From CALEAR01 sp035301485 (lineage in GTDB: Bacteria; Pseudomonadota; Gammaproteobacteria; Pseudomonadales; Alcanivoracaceae), in the NCBI GenBank assembly GCA_035301485.1, contig DATGUF010000041.1, positions 1 through 64,000 on the forward strand: a stretch of DNA of 64,000 nucleotides, in the 5' to 3' direction. How positions within the stretch are numbered: position 1 is the first letter of the stretch; each line of letters opens with the position of its first letter. A program made the translations under genes and the position numbers. The notes under the pieces were generated by a model. It did not search any database. It saw only the letters and a list, made by a program, of their open reading frames with translations, and had not been told where the DNA came from. Of this stretch, positions 1-8,850 are shown piece by piece.

Positions 1-1
1 G

Positions 2-829
2 TTAGCTCGCTCTGAAGTGATAACCCCAGAAAGCTACTTGGAGCTGCTAGGGCAAAATATTACACGCGTTTATCGCGGCATGGGGCGTTTAAAGCAAACC
101 GTTACAGAATCAAGTTTTGATGCCTGGACACGTTTTTACTTACAAGATGAAAATGCGCCCAACGCCATTGTGAGCTACTACTCCAAAGGTGCCTTGGTGG
201 CACTAGCGCTTGATTTAACCTTGCGCCAGCGCAGCAATAATACGGTGAGCTTAGACCATGTGATGCGCACTTTATGGCAACGCTATGGGCAAACAGGTGT
301 TGGTGTGCCTGAGCAAGGCATTCAGCCTGTGGCAGAAGAGCTGCTAGGCGAAAGCTTGGCCTCTTTCTTTGAGCAAGCCCTTTACAGCACTGAAGATTTA
401 CCGCTTGAAGCGCTCCTGGCAAAGCAAGGGGTTCATTTGCACTGGCGTTCAGCGAACAGCCATCAAGATACAGGGGGCACAGCCTCGGCCCACACAAACA
501 AAATACATCTGGGCATTCGCCCTGCGGCAGATGCACAAGGAGTGCGTATTCAATCAGCTTTTGAACAGGGCGCTGCTATGGCGGCTGGCCTTTCTGCGGG
601 TGACATTATTGTTGCTATCGATGGTTTAAAAACAGACATGAACCGCCTTGAACAACAATTGAGCGCCTACCTGCCCAGTGAAACGGTGACCGTGCATGCT
701 TTCCGCCGTGATGAGTTGTTAACGTTTAACGTTGAGCTACGCGCAGATGAAGCCAGTACTGCTTACCTTACTTTTACCGATGATTCACCTAACAAAGCCG
801 CACAGGCGTGGTTGTTTAATCGTTCATGA
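2..829 (+). CDS. M61-family peptidase, C-terminal part with PDZ domain (5' end outside window)
   Basis: The reading frame is open from the first bases of the window, so this is the C-terminal portion of a longer gene; the GTG at 17 is probably an internal valine. The visible 275 or so residues fit the rear of the bacterial glycyl-aminopeptidase (M61) family: a helical region with a YYSKGALVAL stretch typical of the segment after the catalytic domain, then a PDZ domain over roughly residues 165-245 (GVRIQSAF, AGLSAGDIIVAIDG). The zinc-binding HExxH part would lie upstream and is not visible. The stop overlaps the hrpA start as ATGA, so the two are probably translationally coupled. Family assignment rests on domain order and is moderately sure. 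Confidence 0.75.
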   Translation, partial: LARSEVITPESYLELLGQNITRVYRGMGRLKQTVTESSFDAWTRFYLQDENAPNAIVSYYSKGALVALALDLTLRQRSNNTVSLDHVMRTLWQRYGQTGVGVPEQGIQPVAEELLGESLASFFEQALYSTEDLPLEALLAKQGVHLHWRSANSHQDTGGTASAHTNKIHLGIRPAADAQGVRIQSAFEQGAAMAAGLSAGDIIVAIDGLKTDMNRLEQQLSAYLPSETVTVHAFRRDELLTFNVELRADEASTAYLTFTDDSPNKAAQAWLFNRS

Positions 830-3800
830 AGCAAACAAATGTTGTAACACGTGAGCAATGGCAACAAGCCAGAGAAGCGATTAATGATTGCATGCTTGGC
901 GACCAATTTCGTTTTCGTCGCCGCATGCAACGATTGCGCAACACTTATCAGAAAGGTAACGCTGGGCGCCGCCTCATCGAGCATATTGAAGCTTCTGTGG
1001 CGCAGCGCAAGGCGCGTGAAGCCCTATCTGTGCACCTCAGTTGGCCAGATTTGCCAGTGGTGGAGGCGCTAGATGAGTTAGAAGAAGCTCTTTCTGAGCA
1101 TCAAGTGATTGTAGTAGCGGGTGAAACGGGCTCAGGAAAAACCACACAGCTGCCTAAATTGTGTTTGAAACTTGGCCGCGGCCGCGCAGGTTTAATTGGC
1201 CACACGCAACCTCGGCGCATTGCTGCTCGAGCAGTGGCGAGCCGTTTAGCTGAAGAGCTCTCCTCTGAAGTGGGTAGGTTAGTGGGGGTTAAGGTTCGTT
1301 TCCAAGAACAAATGGGTGAACAAAGCCTCATTAAGTTAATGACGGACGGCATTCTGCTAGCTGAAATTCAGCGCGACCCTTTTCTGAACCAGTACGACAC
1401 CCTCATCATTGATGAAGCGCATGAACGAAGCCTTAATATTGATTTTTTATTAGGCTATCTACGCCGTTTGCTGCCCAAACGCCCAGATTTAAAAGTTATT
1501 ATTACCTCTGCCACCATTGATCACGACCGCTTTGCCGAACATTTTCGTGGTGCGCCAGTGATAGAGGTGTCGGGCCGTACTTACCCCGTAGAAGTACGTT
1601 ATTGGTACGATGACGATTCAGAGGGGGAGCGTGATTGGCGCCGCGATGTGGCCGACATTATTGAAAATATTGAGCATGAAGAAAGAGGGCAGTTACCCGC
1701 CGCACGTGATGTTTTGATTTTTTTAAGCGGCGAACGTGAAATCCGTGAATTGCACCAATATTTAAAGAAATGCCACTTTCGCCACACTGAATTTCTGCCT
1801 TTATATGCCCGTTTAAGCCACCGTGAACAAATGCGTGTGTTTAGCCGCCACAGTGGACGGCGTGTGATATTAACCACAAACGTGGCAGAAACTTCGTTAA
1901 CGGTACCGGGCATTCGCTATGTGATTGATATAGGCACGGCGCGCATTAGCCGCTACAGCGTGCACAGTAAGGTACAACGCCTGCCTATTGAACCCATTTC
2001 GCAAGCGAGCGCCAACCAGCGCAAAGGGCGCAGTGGCCGTATTATGCCAGGCATTTGTTATCGCCTTTACAGCGAGGAGGATTTCAATTCTAGGCCAGAA
2101 TACACTGACCCTGAAATTCAACGCACTAATTTAGCAGCAGTGATTCTGCAAATGGCAGAGCTGCGTTTAGGTAACATTCAATCCTTCCCCTTCATTGATC
2201 CACCTGATGGAAGGTTAGTGCGTGATGGTTATCGTTTGCTTGAAGAGTTGGGGGCCATCAAAGGGCGCAATTTAACCGCCATAGGCAAACAACTCGCACG
2301 TTTTCCACTAGATCCACGTTTAGGGCGTATGTTGTTACGGGCCGGTGAATTGGATTGTTTGCAAGAAATCCTTGTCATCGTTTCTGCTTTAGCTGTTCAA
2401 GATCCCCGTGAGCGCCCTGTGGAATTCCAGCAGCAAGCCGACCAAGCACATCAGCCTTGGCAAGATAAAGAGTCTGACTTTTTGTCGTTTCTACACTTAT
2501 GGCAGTGGGCTGACGAGGAACGCCAAGCTTTATCTCGTAATCAGTATGAAAAACAGTTGCGCAAAAGGTTTTTGGCGCCCAACAGAATGCGTGAATGGCG
2601 TGATGCGCACAGGCAGCTAAAATTACTGTGCCGTGAAATGAAAATTCCTGAAAATGAAAACCCCGGCACTTATGAAGCCATGCACAGAGCTTTGCTCAGT
2701 GGTTTGCTAGGGCAAGTAATTCGTCGTACTGATGAAGGGGAATGGCTTTCTACACGCCACCGTAAACCTGTTATATGGCCAGGTTCCGCGTTATCGAGAA
2801 CCAAAGCAGCGTGGCTAATTGCTGCTGAAATGGTGGAAACCCAGCGCTTATTTGCCCGTTGCGTGGCAAAAATTGAACCACAGTGGGTTGAAGCCGAAGG
2901 CAAGCATCTATTGAAATACGATTATGGCGAACCTTTTTGGTCAAAACGTCACGGTGCCGCTTATGCCAGAGAGCAGGTGAGTTTGTTTGGTTTGGTGTTG
3001 GTGAGTGGCCGACGTGTACCGTTTACCCGCAAAGACCCAATACAAGCACGAGAATTGTTAATACGGGAAGGGCTAGTGGCTGGCGAATTGCCACGCGTTC
3101 CAACATTCGTACAACAAAACCAGGCTTTGTTGGAAGAGTTAGAAGCGTACGAACATAAGCAACGCCGGCGCGATTTTATCGCCGATGATGAGGTGCTTTA
3201 TCAGTTTTATCATCAACGCCTTCCGGAAAGCGCCATTAGCTTACGCCATTTAAATGCTTGGTATAAAAAGGCATCTCCCGCACAGCAGCAAGAACTGCTA
3301 ATGCAGCGGGAGGACATTCTGATTAAAGAAGCGCCCAGTGCCCTAGCCACTGATTTTCCAGATCACCTTTTAGTGGGAGAGTGGCAGTTGCCGCTCACCT
3401 ATAGCTTTAACCCCCAGGGAAAAGAGGACGGTGTAACAGTCACTTTGCCGGCCACGCTGATTAACCAAGCACCAGAAGCTGCTTTTGAATGGCTAGTACC
3501 AGGATTGCTACCGGAAAAGTTAGAGGCATTGATTCGAGGTTTGCCTAAATCTAAGCGCCGTAACTTTGTACCAGTACCTGAATACGTGAAGGCTGTTATG
3601 GACACACTGTCGCCTAGTAACGGTCCCTTATTGGCTCAATTAAGCCATGCACTGCAACGAATGACGGGGGTGCATATTGAACAAGAAGAATGGCAGGCTA
3701 TTTCTTTGCCCGACCATTTACGTTTTCACTATAGCGTTGTTGCTGAGGGTGAAGTGCTAGCTGAAGGGCGAGATTTAGCCGCTTTGAAAGAGCGCTTTGC

Positions 3801-4710
3801 CGGTAAAGCAGTGCAGGCCATACGTCATCAAACTGCTAAAGCTCAAGCGCAGCAAGGCACTACTTGGGTGTTTGGAACTTTGCCTGAGGTGGTTGAACAG
3901 GAGCAGGACGGAGTGATGCTACGTGCTTGGCCTGCGCTACAGGATGCGGGCAAGCATGTTGAAAAACGGTTGTTTCATCGTGAAGACGAGGCCGCCTGGC
4001 AACACCAATGGGGCGTAGCGCGCTTATTACTTAACGCGCTCGCGCCACAGCAGAGAATGCTTGTGCAGTGTAGGAATAAGCAACCTGGCTTTCAAAAGTT
4101 GATGGCTGAAAAATCTGCCTTTGCACGAACCACAGCAGACCACGCTATGCTGCGCCTCACCTATACACACTTTCAAAGCGACGTTCCTGTGCGCAGCGAA
4201 GAGGCTTTTAATGCTTTATTAAAAGACAGAAAAGCCAGCTTTGTGCCCGCGGGTGAAAAATGGCTCGTGAGAACAAGCGACATGCTCGAGCAATATCGTG
4301 CTATCCAACGTCGCTTAGAGAAGAACTTTCCACTAGCTTTAGCTCACGCACATGCAGATATACGCCAACAATTACAGCAGCTATTTTTTCCAGAATGTTG
4401 GCAAGCCATAACGGAAGAGCAGTGGCAGCATTATCCTCGCTATTTACGCGCCATCGAGCATCGTCTTGATAGAATAGGCGGCAATATTCCACGAGATAAA
4501 CAACTCACCCAAGAGCTACAAACCTTGTGGGAAAATTTATTGCGAAGGATGGGGAATGAACCTTATTGGTTGTGGCCCGAACATTGGCAGGCTTATCGAT
4601 GGCAATTAGAAGAGTATCGTGTGAATTTATTCGCGCAGCAATTAGGGACACCTAGGCCGGTGTCGGCGAAGAGATTACGTGAACAATGGCAACATTGTGA
4701 GCAAATATGA
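826..4710 (+). CDS. hrpA: ATP-dependent RNA helicase HrpA
   Basis: DEAH-box RNA helicase, 1294 residues, close to the usual length of about 1300 for HrpA. Walker A motif GETGSGKT at residues 99-106, DEAH at 196-199, the SAT motif following, and QRKGRSGR (helicase motif VI) near residue 400, then helicase-associated domain HA2 and an OB-fold, and the long HrpA-specific C-terminal region (DUF3418) from about residue 700. HrpA acts in the cytoplasm on RNA; in E. coli it has been linked to mRNA processing and rescue of stalled ribosomes. The ATG at 826 overlaps the stop of the preceding peptidase gene by 4 bases. No frameshift or missing motif was seen. Confidence 0.95.
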   Translation: MKQTNVVTREQWQQAREAINDCMLGDQFRFRRRMQRLRNTYQKGNAGRRLIEHIEASVAQRKAREALSVHLSWPDLPVVEALDELEEALSEHQVIVVAGETGSGKTTQLPKLCLKLGRGRAGLIGHTQPRRIAARAVASRLAEELSSEVGRLVGVKVRFQEQMGEQSLIKLMTDGILLAEIQRDPFLNQYDTLIIDEAHERSLNIDFLLGYLRRLLPKRPDLKVIITSATIDHDRFAEHFRGAPVIEVSGRTYPVEVRYWYDDDSEGERDWRRDVADIIENIEHEERGQLPAARDVLIFLSGEREIRELHQYLKKCHFRHTEFLPLYARLSHREQMRVFSRHSGRRVILTTNVAETSLTVPGIRYVIDIGTARISRYSVHSKVQRLPIEPISQASANQRKGRSGRIMPGICYRLYSEEDFNSRPEYTDPEIQRTNLAAVILQMAELRLGNIQSFPFIDPPDGRLVRDGYRLLEELGAIKGRNLTAIGKQLARFPLDPRLGRMLLRAGELDCLQEILVIVSALAVQDPRERPVEFQQQADQAHQPWQDKESDFLSFLHLWQWADEERQALSRNQYEKQLRKRFLAPNRMREWRDAHRQLKLLCREMKIPENENPGTYEAMHRALLSGLLGQVIRRTDEGEWLSTRHRKPVIWPGSALSRTKAAWLIAAEMVETQRLFARCVAKIEPQWVEAEGKHLLKYDYGEPFWSKRHGAAYAREQVSLFGLVLVSGRRVPFTRKDPIQARELLIREGLVAGELPRVPTFVQQNQALLEELEAYEHKQRRRDFIADDEVLYQFYHQRLPESAISLRHLNAWYKKASPAQQQELLMQREDILIKEAPSALATDFPDHLLVGEWQLPLTYSFNPQGKEDGVTVTLPATLINQAPEAAFEWLVPGLLPEKLEALIRGLPKSKRRNFVPVPEYVKAVMDTLSPSNGPLLAQLSHALQRMTGVHIEQEEWQAISLPDHLRFHYSVVAEGEVLAEGRDLAALKERFAGKAVQAIRHQTAKAQAQQGTTWVFGTLPEVVEQEQDGVMLRAWPALQDAGKHVEKRLFHREDEAAWQHQWGVARLLLNALAPQQRMLVQCRNKQPGFQKLMAEKSAFARTTADHAMLRLTYTHFQSDVPVRSEEAFNALLKDRKASFVPAGEKWLVRTSDMLEQYRAIQRRLEKNFPLALAHAHADIRQQLQQLFFPECWQAITEEQWQHYPRYLRAIEHRLDRIGGNIPRDKQLTQELQTLWENLLRRMGNEPYWLWPEHWQAYRWQLEEYRVNLFAQQLGTPRPVSAKRLREQWQHCEQI

Positions 4711-4769
4711 TGGCACTTGCACTACAGTGACGAGCATCTTTAACATTGATGCACTAATAACAGTATTCC

Positions 4770-4802
4770 ATGAGCAGAATTGCATGCTCATTGATTGTTT
4801 TT
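4770..4802 (+). terminator. possible Rho-independent terminator after hrpA
   Basis: Inverted repeat ATGAGCA (4770-4776) / TGCTCAT (4785-4791) with an 8-base loop, then a T-rich stretch at 4798-4802. The stem is short and the T-run begins six bases after it, so the call is weak. A TATAAT hexamer at 4820-4825 further down may be the -10 box for the ketosynthase gene; no clear -35 was found. Confidence 0.35.
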
Positions 4803-4902
4803 AAGTTAAGCTTATCTTTTATAATTTCTGCCTTGTGGTATGAGGCTTATTAACAATATAAGGAGCTTTCTCAGGTAAAGCTTCTTGTGCGGGGACAGTA
4901 AA

Positions 4903-6033
4903 GTGACAGTACATAGTGTAGTAATTAGTGGTACGGGGCTGTGGACGCCTAAAGAGTCCATCACCAATGATGAATTAGTAGCTTCTTTTAACCGTTACGT
5001 AGAGCTTTTTAACGGAGCGAACGCTACAGCTATTGAGGCGGGTGAAATAGAAGCTTTGCAGCCCTCTAGCGCTGAATTTATTGAAAAAGCCTCTGGTATT
5101 AAACAACGCTATGTACTTGATAAAGAAGGCATACTGGATCCAGAACGGATGAAGCCTTCAATTCCAGAACGTTCCGACGATGAGATTTCAGTGCAAGCTG
5201 AAATTGCCGTTAAAGCGATTCAGCAAGCACTTGCTAATGCTGGGCGCAAGCCAGAGGATGTGGATGCCGTGCTAGTGGCTTGCTCCAACATGCAGCGCCC
5301 ATACCCCGCTATGGCGGTGGAAGTGCAGCATTATTTAGGTATGGAACGTGGTTGGGGCTACGATATGAACGTGGCTTGTTCTTCGGCTACCTTTGGCTTG
5401 CAAGCGGCGGTGGATTCTGTGCGTTCAGGCAGTGCTAAATGTGTAGTGGTGGTTAACCCTGAAATTTGCTCTGGGCACTTGGCCTGGGAAGATAGAGATT
5501 GCCACTTTATTTTTGGTGATGTGGCTACGGCCATGGTGGTCGAGAGTGAAGCAGACGCCACCTCAAACAACCAATGGCGCGTGCTCGGCACCAAGCTAGC
5601 TACACAGTTTTCTAATAATATTCGCAACAACTTTGGTTTTTTGAACCGTGCTGATGAAAGCGGCGTTGGTGCACGCGATAAATTGTTCCGCCAAGAAGGG
5701 CGTCGTGTATTCCGCGAAGTGTGCCCTATGGTAGCAGCCCAAATTAGTGCGCATATTGCTGAGTTAGATTTAAGCGCCGATCATCTGCGCCGCATGTGGC
5801 TACACCAAGCCAACCTTGCCATGAACCAGTTTATTGCGCGCCGTGTGTTAGGCCGTGATGCCACACCAGAAGAAGCCCCCGTTATTCTTGATGAGTACGC
5901 GAACACAAGCTCCGCGGGGTCTATCATTGCTTTCCATCGTCACAATGAAGACATGGAAGCGGGTGACAAAGGAGTTATTTGCTCTTTTGGTGCCGGTTAT
6001 TCTATTGGTAGCGTTATTGTGGAAAAACTCTAA
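4903..6033 (+). CDS. beta-ketoacyl-ACP synthase III family protein (FabH-like)
   Basis: Thiolase-fold condensing enzyme of 376 residues. The Cys-His-Asn triad of FabH-type synthases is present: C159 in NVACSSA, H301 in WLHQANLAMN and N334 in YANTSS. It is longer than housekeeping FabH (about 317) and has an extra N-terminal segment (residues 25-95), like the Pseudomonas PA3286-type enzyme, which condenses medium-chain acyl-CoA from beta-oxidation with malonyl-ACP; that substrate is inference. Start chosen as GTG at 4903, which follows GGGGA at 7 bases; an upstream TTG at 4885 has no good ribosome site. No other fatty-acid synthesis gene is adjacent. Weaker alternative: an enzyme for a specialised acyl product. 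Confidence 0.85.
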   Translation: MTVHSVVISGTGLWTPKESITNDELVASFNRYVELFNGANATAIEAGEIEALQPSSAEFIEKASGIKQRYVLDKEGILDPERMKPSIPERSDDEISVQAEIAVKAIQQALANAGRKPEDVDAVLVACSNMQRPYPAMAVEVQHYLGMERGWGYDMNVACSSATFGLQAAVDSVRSGSAKCVVVVNPEICSGHLAWEDRDCHFIFGDVATAMVVESEADATSNNQWRVLGTKLATQFSNNIRNNFGFLNRADESGVGARDKLFRQEGRRVFREVCPMVAAQISAHIAELDLSADHLRRMWLHQANLAMNQFIARRVLGRDATPEEAPVILDEYANTSSAGSIIAFHRHNEDMEAGDKGVICSFGAGYSIGSVIVEKL

Positions 6034-6068
6034 CGTTGTTTGAGTCCACCCACCAGCAGGGATGTACC

Positions 6069-6839
6069 GTGGTGCGATTTCTCTTGATATTGTGGTTTTG
6101 TTTATCCTCTTCTTTCGCTATGGCGCAAGAAGAGGATCCTTTTGATGATCCATTTGCAGCTGGGGTAAGCAGCGACGTTTCCCCTTTAGCCCATGAGGAT
6201 GATCCGTGGGAAAACTTTAACCGCAAAATGTTTTTATTCAATGAAAAGATGGATAGCATCGCGCTTAAACCTGCTGCGCAAACCTACACTAAAGTAGTAC
6301 CGAAAGCCGCGCGCTCACCTATTCGTCGCTTTTTCGATAACCTGAGAGATTTTAAAAGTGGTGTAAACAATATTTTGCAGTGGCGTTGGCGAGAAGCGGG
6401 GCATAACCTTGGGCGTTTCGCCCTTAATAGCACCTTAGGTGTGGGGGGCTTCTTTGATGTGGCGACTTCTTCAGAACTAACGGGAGAAAGTTCTGATCTT
6501 GGTATTACTCTTGCCCGTTGGGGGGTGCCTGAAGGCCCTTATTTGATGTTGCCTTTCCTTGGCCCATCCACAGTTCGTGATGCCAGTATTTTGTACCCTG
6601 ATAGCTATATAGGTCTCAATTTTATCGACCATAGATACACTAACTGGTCGGTTTGGGGAGTACGAATTATAGATCTACGCGCTAATCTACTTGATTACGA
6701 AGAGGCAATTGTAGGCGACCGTTACAATTTCATTCGTGAGTTTTACTTACAGAGCCGTCGTGCGAAAGCGGGCATTGATACTCGCGACCAAGATTTTGAT
6801 TTTGGTGCAGATGAGGATTGGGATGACGACGATTGGTAA
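6069..6839 (+). CDS. mlaA: MlaA/VacJ-family outer-membrane phospholipid protein
   Basis: MlaA removes mislocalised phospholipids from the outer leaflet of the outer membrane and passes them to MlaC. The core is recognisable: DPWENFNRKMF near residue 50 of the mature part, the conserved stretch through GVNNILQWRW, then LGRFALNSTLG, and an acidic C-terminal tail rich in D/W. Start taken as GTG 6069 (a second GTG follows at 6072) behind AGGGA; the upstream TTG at 6036 would put about 11 polar residues ahead of the signal sequence. The signal sequence ends ...FAMA-QEE, a type I site; the only cysteine lies inside the hydrophobic core (LWFCLSS) and is not a normal lipobox. No mlaBCDEF genes are nearby. 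Ends in a good terminator. Confidence 0.88.
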   Translation: MVRFLLILWFCLSSSFAMAQEEDPFDDPFAAGVSSDVSPLAHEDDPWENFNRKMFLFNEKMDSIALKPAAQTYTKVVPKAARSPIRRFFDNLRDFKSGVNNILQWRWREAGHNLGRFALNSTLGVGGFFDVATSSELTGESSDLGITLARWGVPEGPYLMLPFLGPSTVRDASILYPDSYIGLNFIDHRYTNWSVWGVRIIDLRANLLDYEEAIVGDRYNFIREFYLQSRRAKAGIDTRDQDFDFGADEDWDDDDW

Positions 6840-6865
6840 TTAGCCGCTTTTAGCAAGAATAGCCT

Positions 6866-6897
6866 AAAGCCAGAGTTTAACGCTCTGGCTTTTTTTA
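6866..6897 (+). terminator. Rho-independent terminator after mlaA
   Basis: Perfect 10-bp inverted repeat AAAGCCAGAG (6866-6875) / CTCTGGCTTT (6883-6892) with a 7-base loop and a following T-run to 6896. It lies between convergent genes; the A-run on the left arm means it may also serve the antiporter gene on the minus strand, whose stop codon it overlaps. Confidence 0.85.
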
Positions 6898-7866
6898 TAT
6901 AAAAACGGTGCTAACAAGATATGCCGTATAAGCGATATAGCATGCCAACAAAACACTTCCTTCTAAGCGATTAATGCGCCCTTGACGGTTGCGGGTGCCG
7001 ACCCCAAGCACAAACAAAGAGAATGTGAGTGCCGACATTACCATGATGTCTCGGGAAAACACCTCAGGGCCCACCACCATAGGATGAATGGTGCCCGCAA
7101 TACCCACTACGGCTAACGTATTGAAAAGGTTTGAACCAATAATATTGCCAAGAGCGATATCGTGCTCACCTTTACGCGCAGCAATGACAGATGAAGCTAG
7201 CTCTGGCAGGGAGGTGCCAATAGCGATAACTGTTAAGCCAATGATCATATCGCTGACGCCAAAACCTTGTGCTACTTCAACTGCACCCCACACTAAAACG
7301 CGAGAACTTAAGACAAGGAAGGAAAGGCCAGCTATTAGCCAAAACAAAGCCGTGCGCAGTGGCATCACAGGGACATTGAGTGATGCTTTTACTTCAATGG
7401 CTAAGCTGTCCGATTTTTTCTTCATTCCTTGCCAAATGGTCCAAGCCATAATAACCGCTAACACGCAGAGTAAAACGAGAGCATCTAAGCGTGAAATTTC
7501 TCCATCCCATATTTGCCAAGCGGCTAATACCGTCACTAAAGCAAGGATTGGCAGCTCTTTACGTAACACTTGAGAGCTTACGAACAAGGGGCTTACTAGG
7601 GCGGTAATACCGAGAATTAGGGCAATATTTGTGATGTTAGAACCATAAGCGTTCCCCAAAGCGATACCTGGGTTACCCTGCCATGCAGACAGCGCAGATA
7701 CCACCATTTCTGGGGCCGACGTGCCAAAGCCAATAATCACCATACCGATTAATAAAGGTGGCATACCAAAATGTTGCGCGGTAGCTGCTGCGCCTTCAAT
7801 AAATTTATCAGCGCTCCACACCAACAGGATGAGGCCAGTAATAATCGCTGAGGAAGCTAATAGCAT
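6895..7866 (-). CDS. sodium/calcium antiporter (CaCA/YrbG family)
   Basis: Inner-membrane cation antiporter of 323 residues. Two inverted halves, each with the alpha-repeat signature of the family: GFGTSAPEMVVSALSA near the start and AIGTSLPELASSVIAA in the second half, with GNAYGSNITN and GNIIGSNLFN following each. About ten membrane segments are visible. Start chosen at ATG 7866, which has TAGGA nine bases upstream and matches the usual short N-terminus; a TTG at 7887 would add seven residues. The family exchanges Ca2+ for Na+ or H+; physiological direction here is unknown. It stands alone, between convergent and divergent neighbours. Confidence 0.88.
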   Translation of the reverse strand: MLLASSAIITGLILLVWSADKFIEGAAATAQHFGMPPLLIGMVIIGFGTSAPEMVVSALSAWQGNPGIALGNAYGSNITNIALILGITALVSPLFVSSQVLRKELPILALVTVLAAWQIWDGEISRLDALVLLCVLAVIMAWTIWQGMKKKSDSLAIEVKASLNVPVMPLRTALFWLIAGLSFLVLSSRVLVWGAVEVAQGFGVSDMIIGLTVIAIGTSLPELASSVIAARKGEHDIALGNIIGSNLFNTLAVVGIAGTIHPMVVGPEVFSRDIMVMSALTFSLFVLGVGTRNRQGRINRLEGSVLLACYIAYTAYLVSTVFI

Positions 7867-7994
7867 AAGTGGAAATCCTAGCTGCAAAATGAAGTGGGGT
7901 GAATGTTACCGCATTTGCTTTGTATACTTCATTGTTATTAGTATTTGGCGAATAAATTTAATTTACGGCAGAGTTCATAGGGCATATTACTACG

Positions 7995-8816
7995 ATGAAA
8001 GTTTTTGTATATGGCACTTTGCTGCCAGGCATGGAGCGCTATTACGCTTTGGAAAAGGCGCAATGCTTAGGTCCTGCAGTAGTGCAGGCGGATTTATTTG
8101 ATCTTGGTCTTTACCCAGCCATTCAATCTGGTGATAGGGATGTAGTGGGCGCAGTTTATGCTGTGGACAGTACTGTTCTCAAACAACTCGATGAGATTGA
8201 GGGTTACGACGCTAACGACCCAATAAACTCTTTATACATACGCAAAGAAGTTGAAGGGCGTTGGCTTGCAGATGGTGCGCCCTTAACGGCCAATGCCTAT
8301 TTTTATCACCAGGAAGTAGCGAATAAACCTTTGATAGAACATGGCGACTATCGCCGCCATGTGTTGGAGCAGAAAAGCCCAACCCAATGGGTGGTGTCTT
8401 ATGGTTCAAATTTATCTAGGCGACGCTTAGAAGAACGTGTGGGGCCTGTTGCAGAAAGGGAAGAAGGGGTGCTGCCGGGCTATGAGCTTGTTTTCAATAA
8501 ACAAAGTGAAGCGGATGCTAAAGCCAACATTAAATGGGTAGGTGGTGATGCTGCCTGTCCTGCCATTGCTTGGCTTTTAACACCCGAGCAGGTGCAATTG
8601 CTTGACCCTTATGAACAAGGCTACCTACGTGTGACGGTGCAGTTTGATACGCCTGCAGGATCAAGGCCTGCTCAGGTGTATATCGCCAACCCAGACGAAC
8701 TAGAGCATGAGCCTTGGATCGCTGAATGGTATGTGAACCACTTACGAGTGGGCTATGAAGAAAGTAACTATGATATGGAATATTTGGAAGCGGCGCTGCC
8801 TGCTAAACCTTTATAA
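7995..8816 (+). CDS. tandem gamma-glutamylcyclotransferase-like (AIG2/GGCT) protein
   Basis: 273 residues made of two GGCT-fold domains. Domain 1 (about 1-95) opens with VFVYGTLLPG and has the expected acidic residue at E69 in LDEIEGYD. Domain 2 (about 130-255) opens with VVSYGSNLS (YGSN 136-139) and has E207 in LDPYEQGYLR, the position of the catalytic glutamate in gamma-glutamylcyclotransferases. Members of this fold cyclise gamma-glutamyl amines or peptides to 5-oxoproline. Most bacterial members have a single domain of 110-180 residues, so the fusion is unusual. Substrate cannot be told. Transcribed divergently from the antiporter and convergently with acetoacetyl-CoA synthetase. Confidence 0.75.
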   Translation: MKVFVYGTLLPGMERYYALEKAQCLGPAVVQADLFDLGLYPAIQSGDRDVVGAVYAVDSTVLKQLDEIEGYDANDPINSLYIRKEVEGRWLADGAPLTANAYFYHQEVANKPLIEHGDYRRHVLEQKSPTQWVVSYGSNLSRRRLEERVGPVAEREEGVLPGYELVFNKQSEADAKANIKWVGGDAACPAIAWLLTPEQVQLLDPYEQGYLRVTVQFDTPAGSRPAQVYIANPDELEHEPWIAEWYVNHLRVGYEESNYDMEYLEAALPAKPL

Positions 8817-8833
8817 AAAAGCTAGCAGGCAGC
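8795..8833. repeat. 11-bp inverted repeat at the end of the GGCT-like gene
   Basis: Perfect arms GCTGCCTGCTA (8795-8805) and TAGCAGGCAGC (8823-8833) with a 17-base A/T-rich spacer that holds the TAA stop. It sits between convergent genes. No T-run follows on either strand, so it is not a textbook terminator, but it may stop or protect both transcripts. Confidence 0.5.
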
Positions 8834-8850
8834 AGAAAAGCTACTTCCAG

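Noticed and set aside
102..536. 144-codon minus-strand frame inside the M61 gene, and similar long antisense frames elsewhere
   Set aside because: All lie opposite well-supported genes, have atypical composition and lack start signals.
7721..8101. Open frame of 126 codons on the + strand at the antiporter start
   Set aside because: It lies antisense to the antiporter N-terminus and in another frame over the GGCT-like gene start; low-complexity translation and no ribosome site. It is a shadow.
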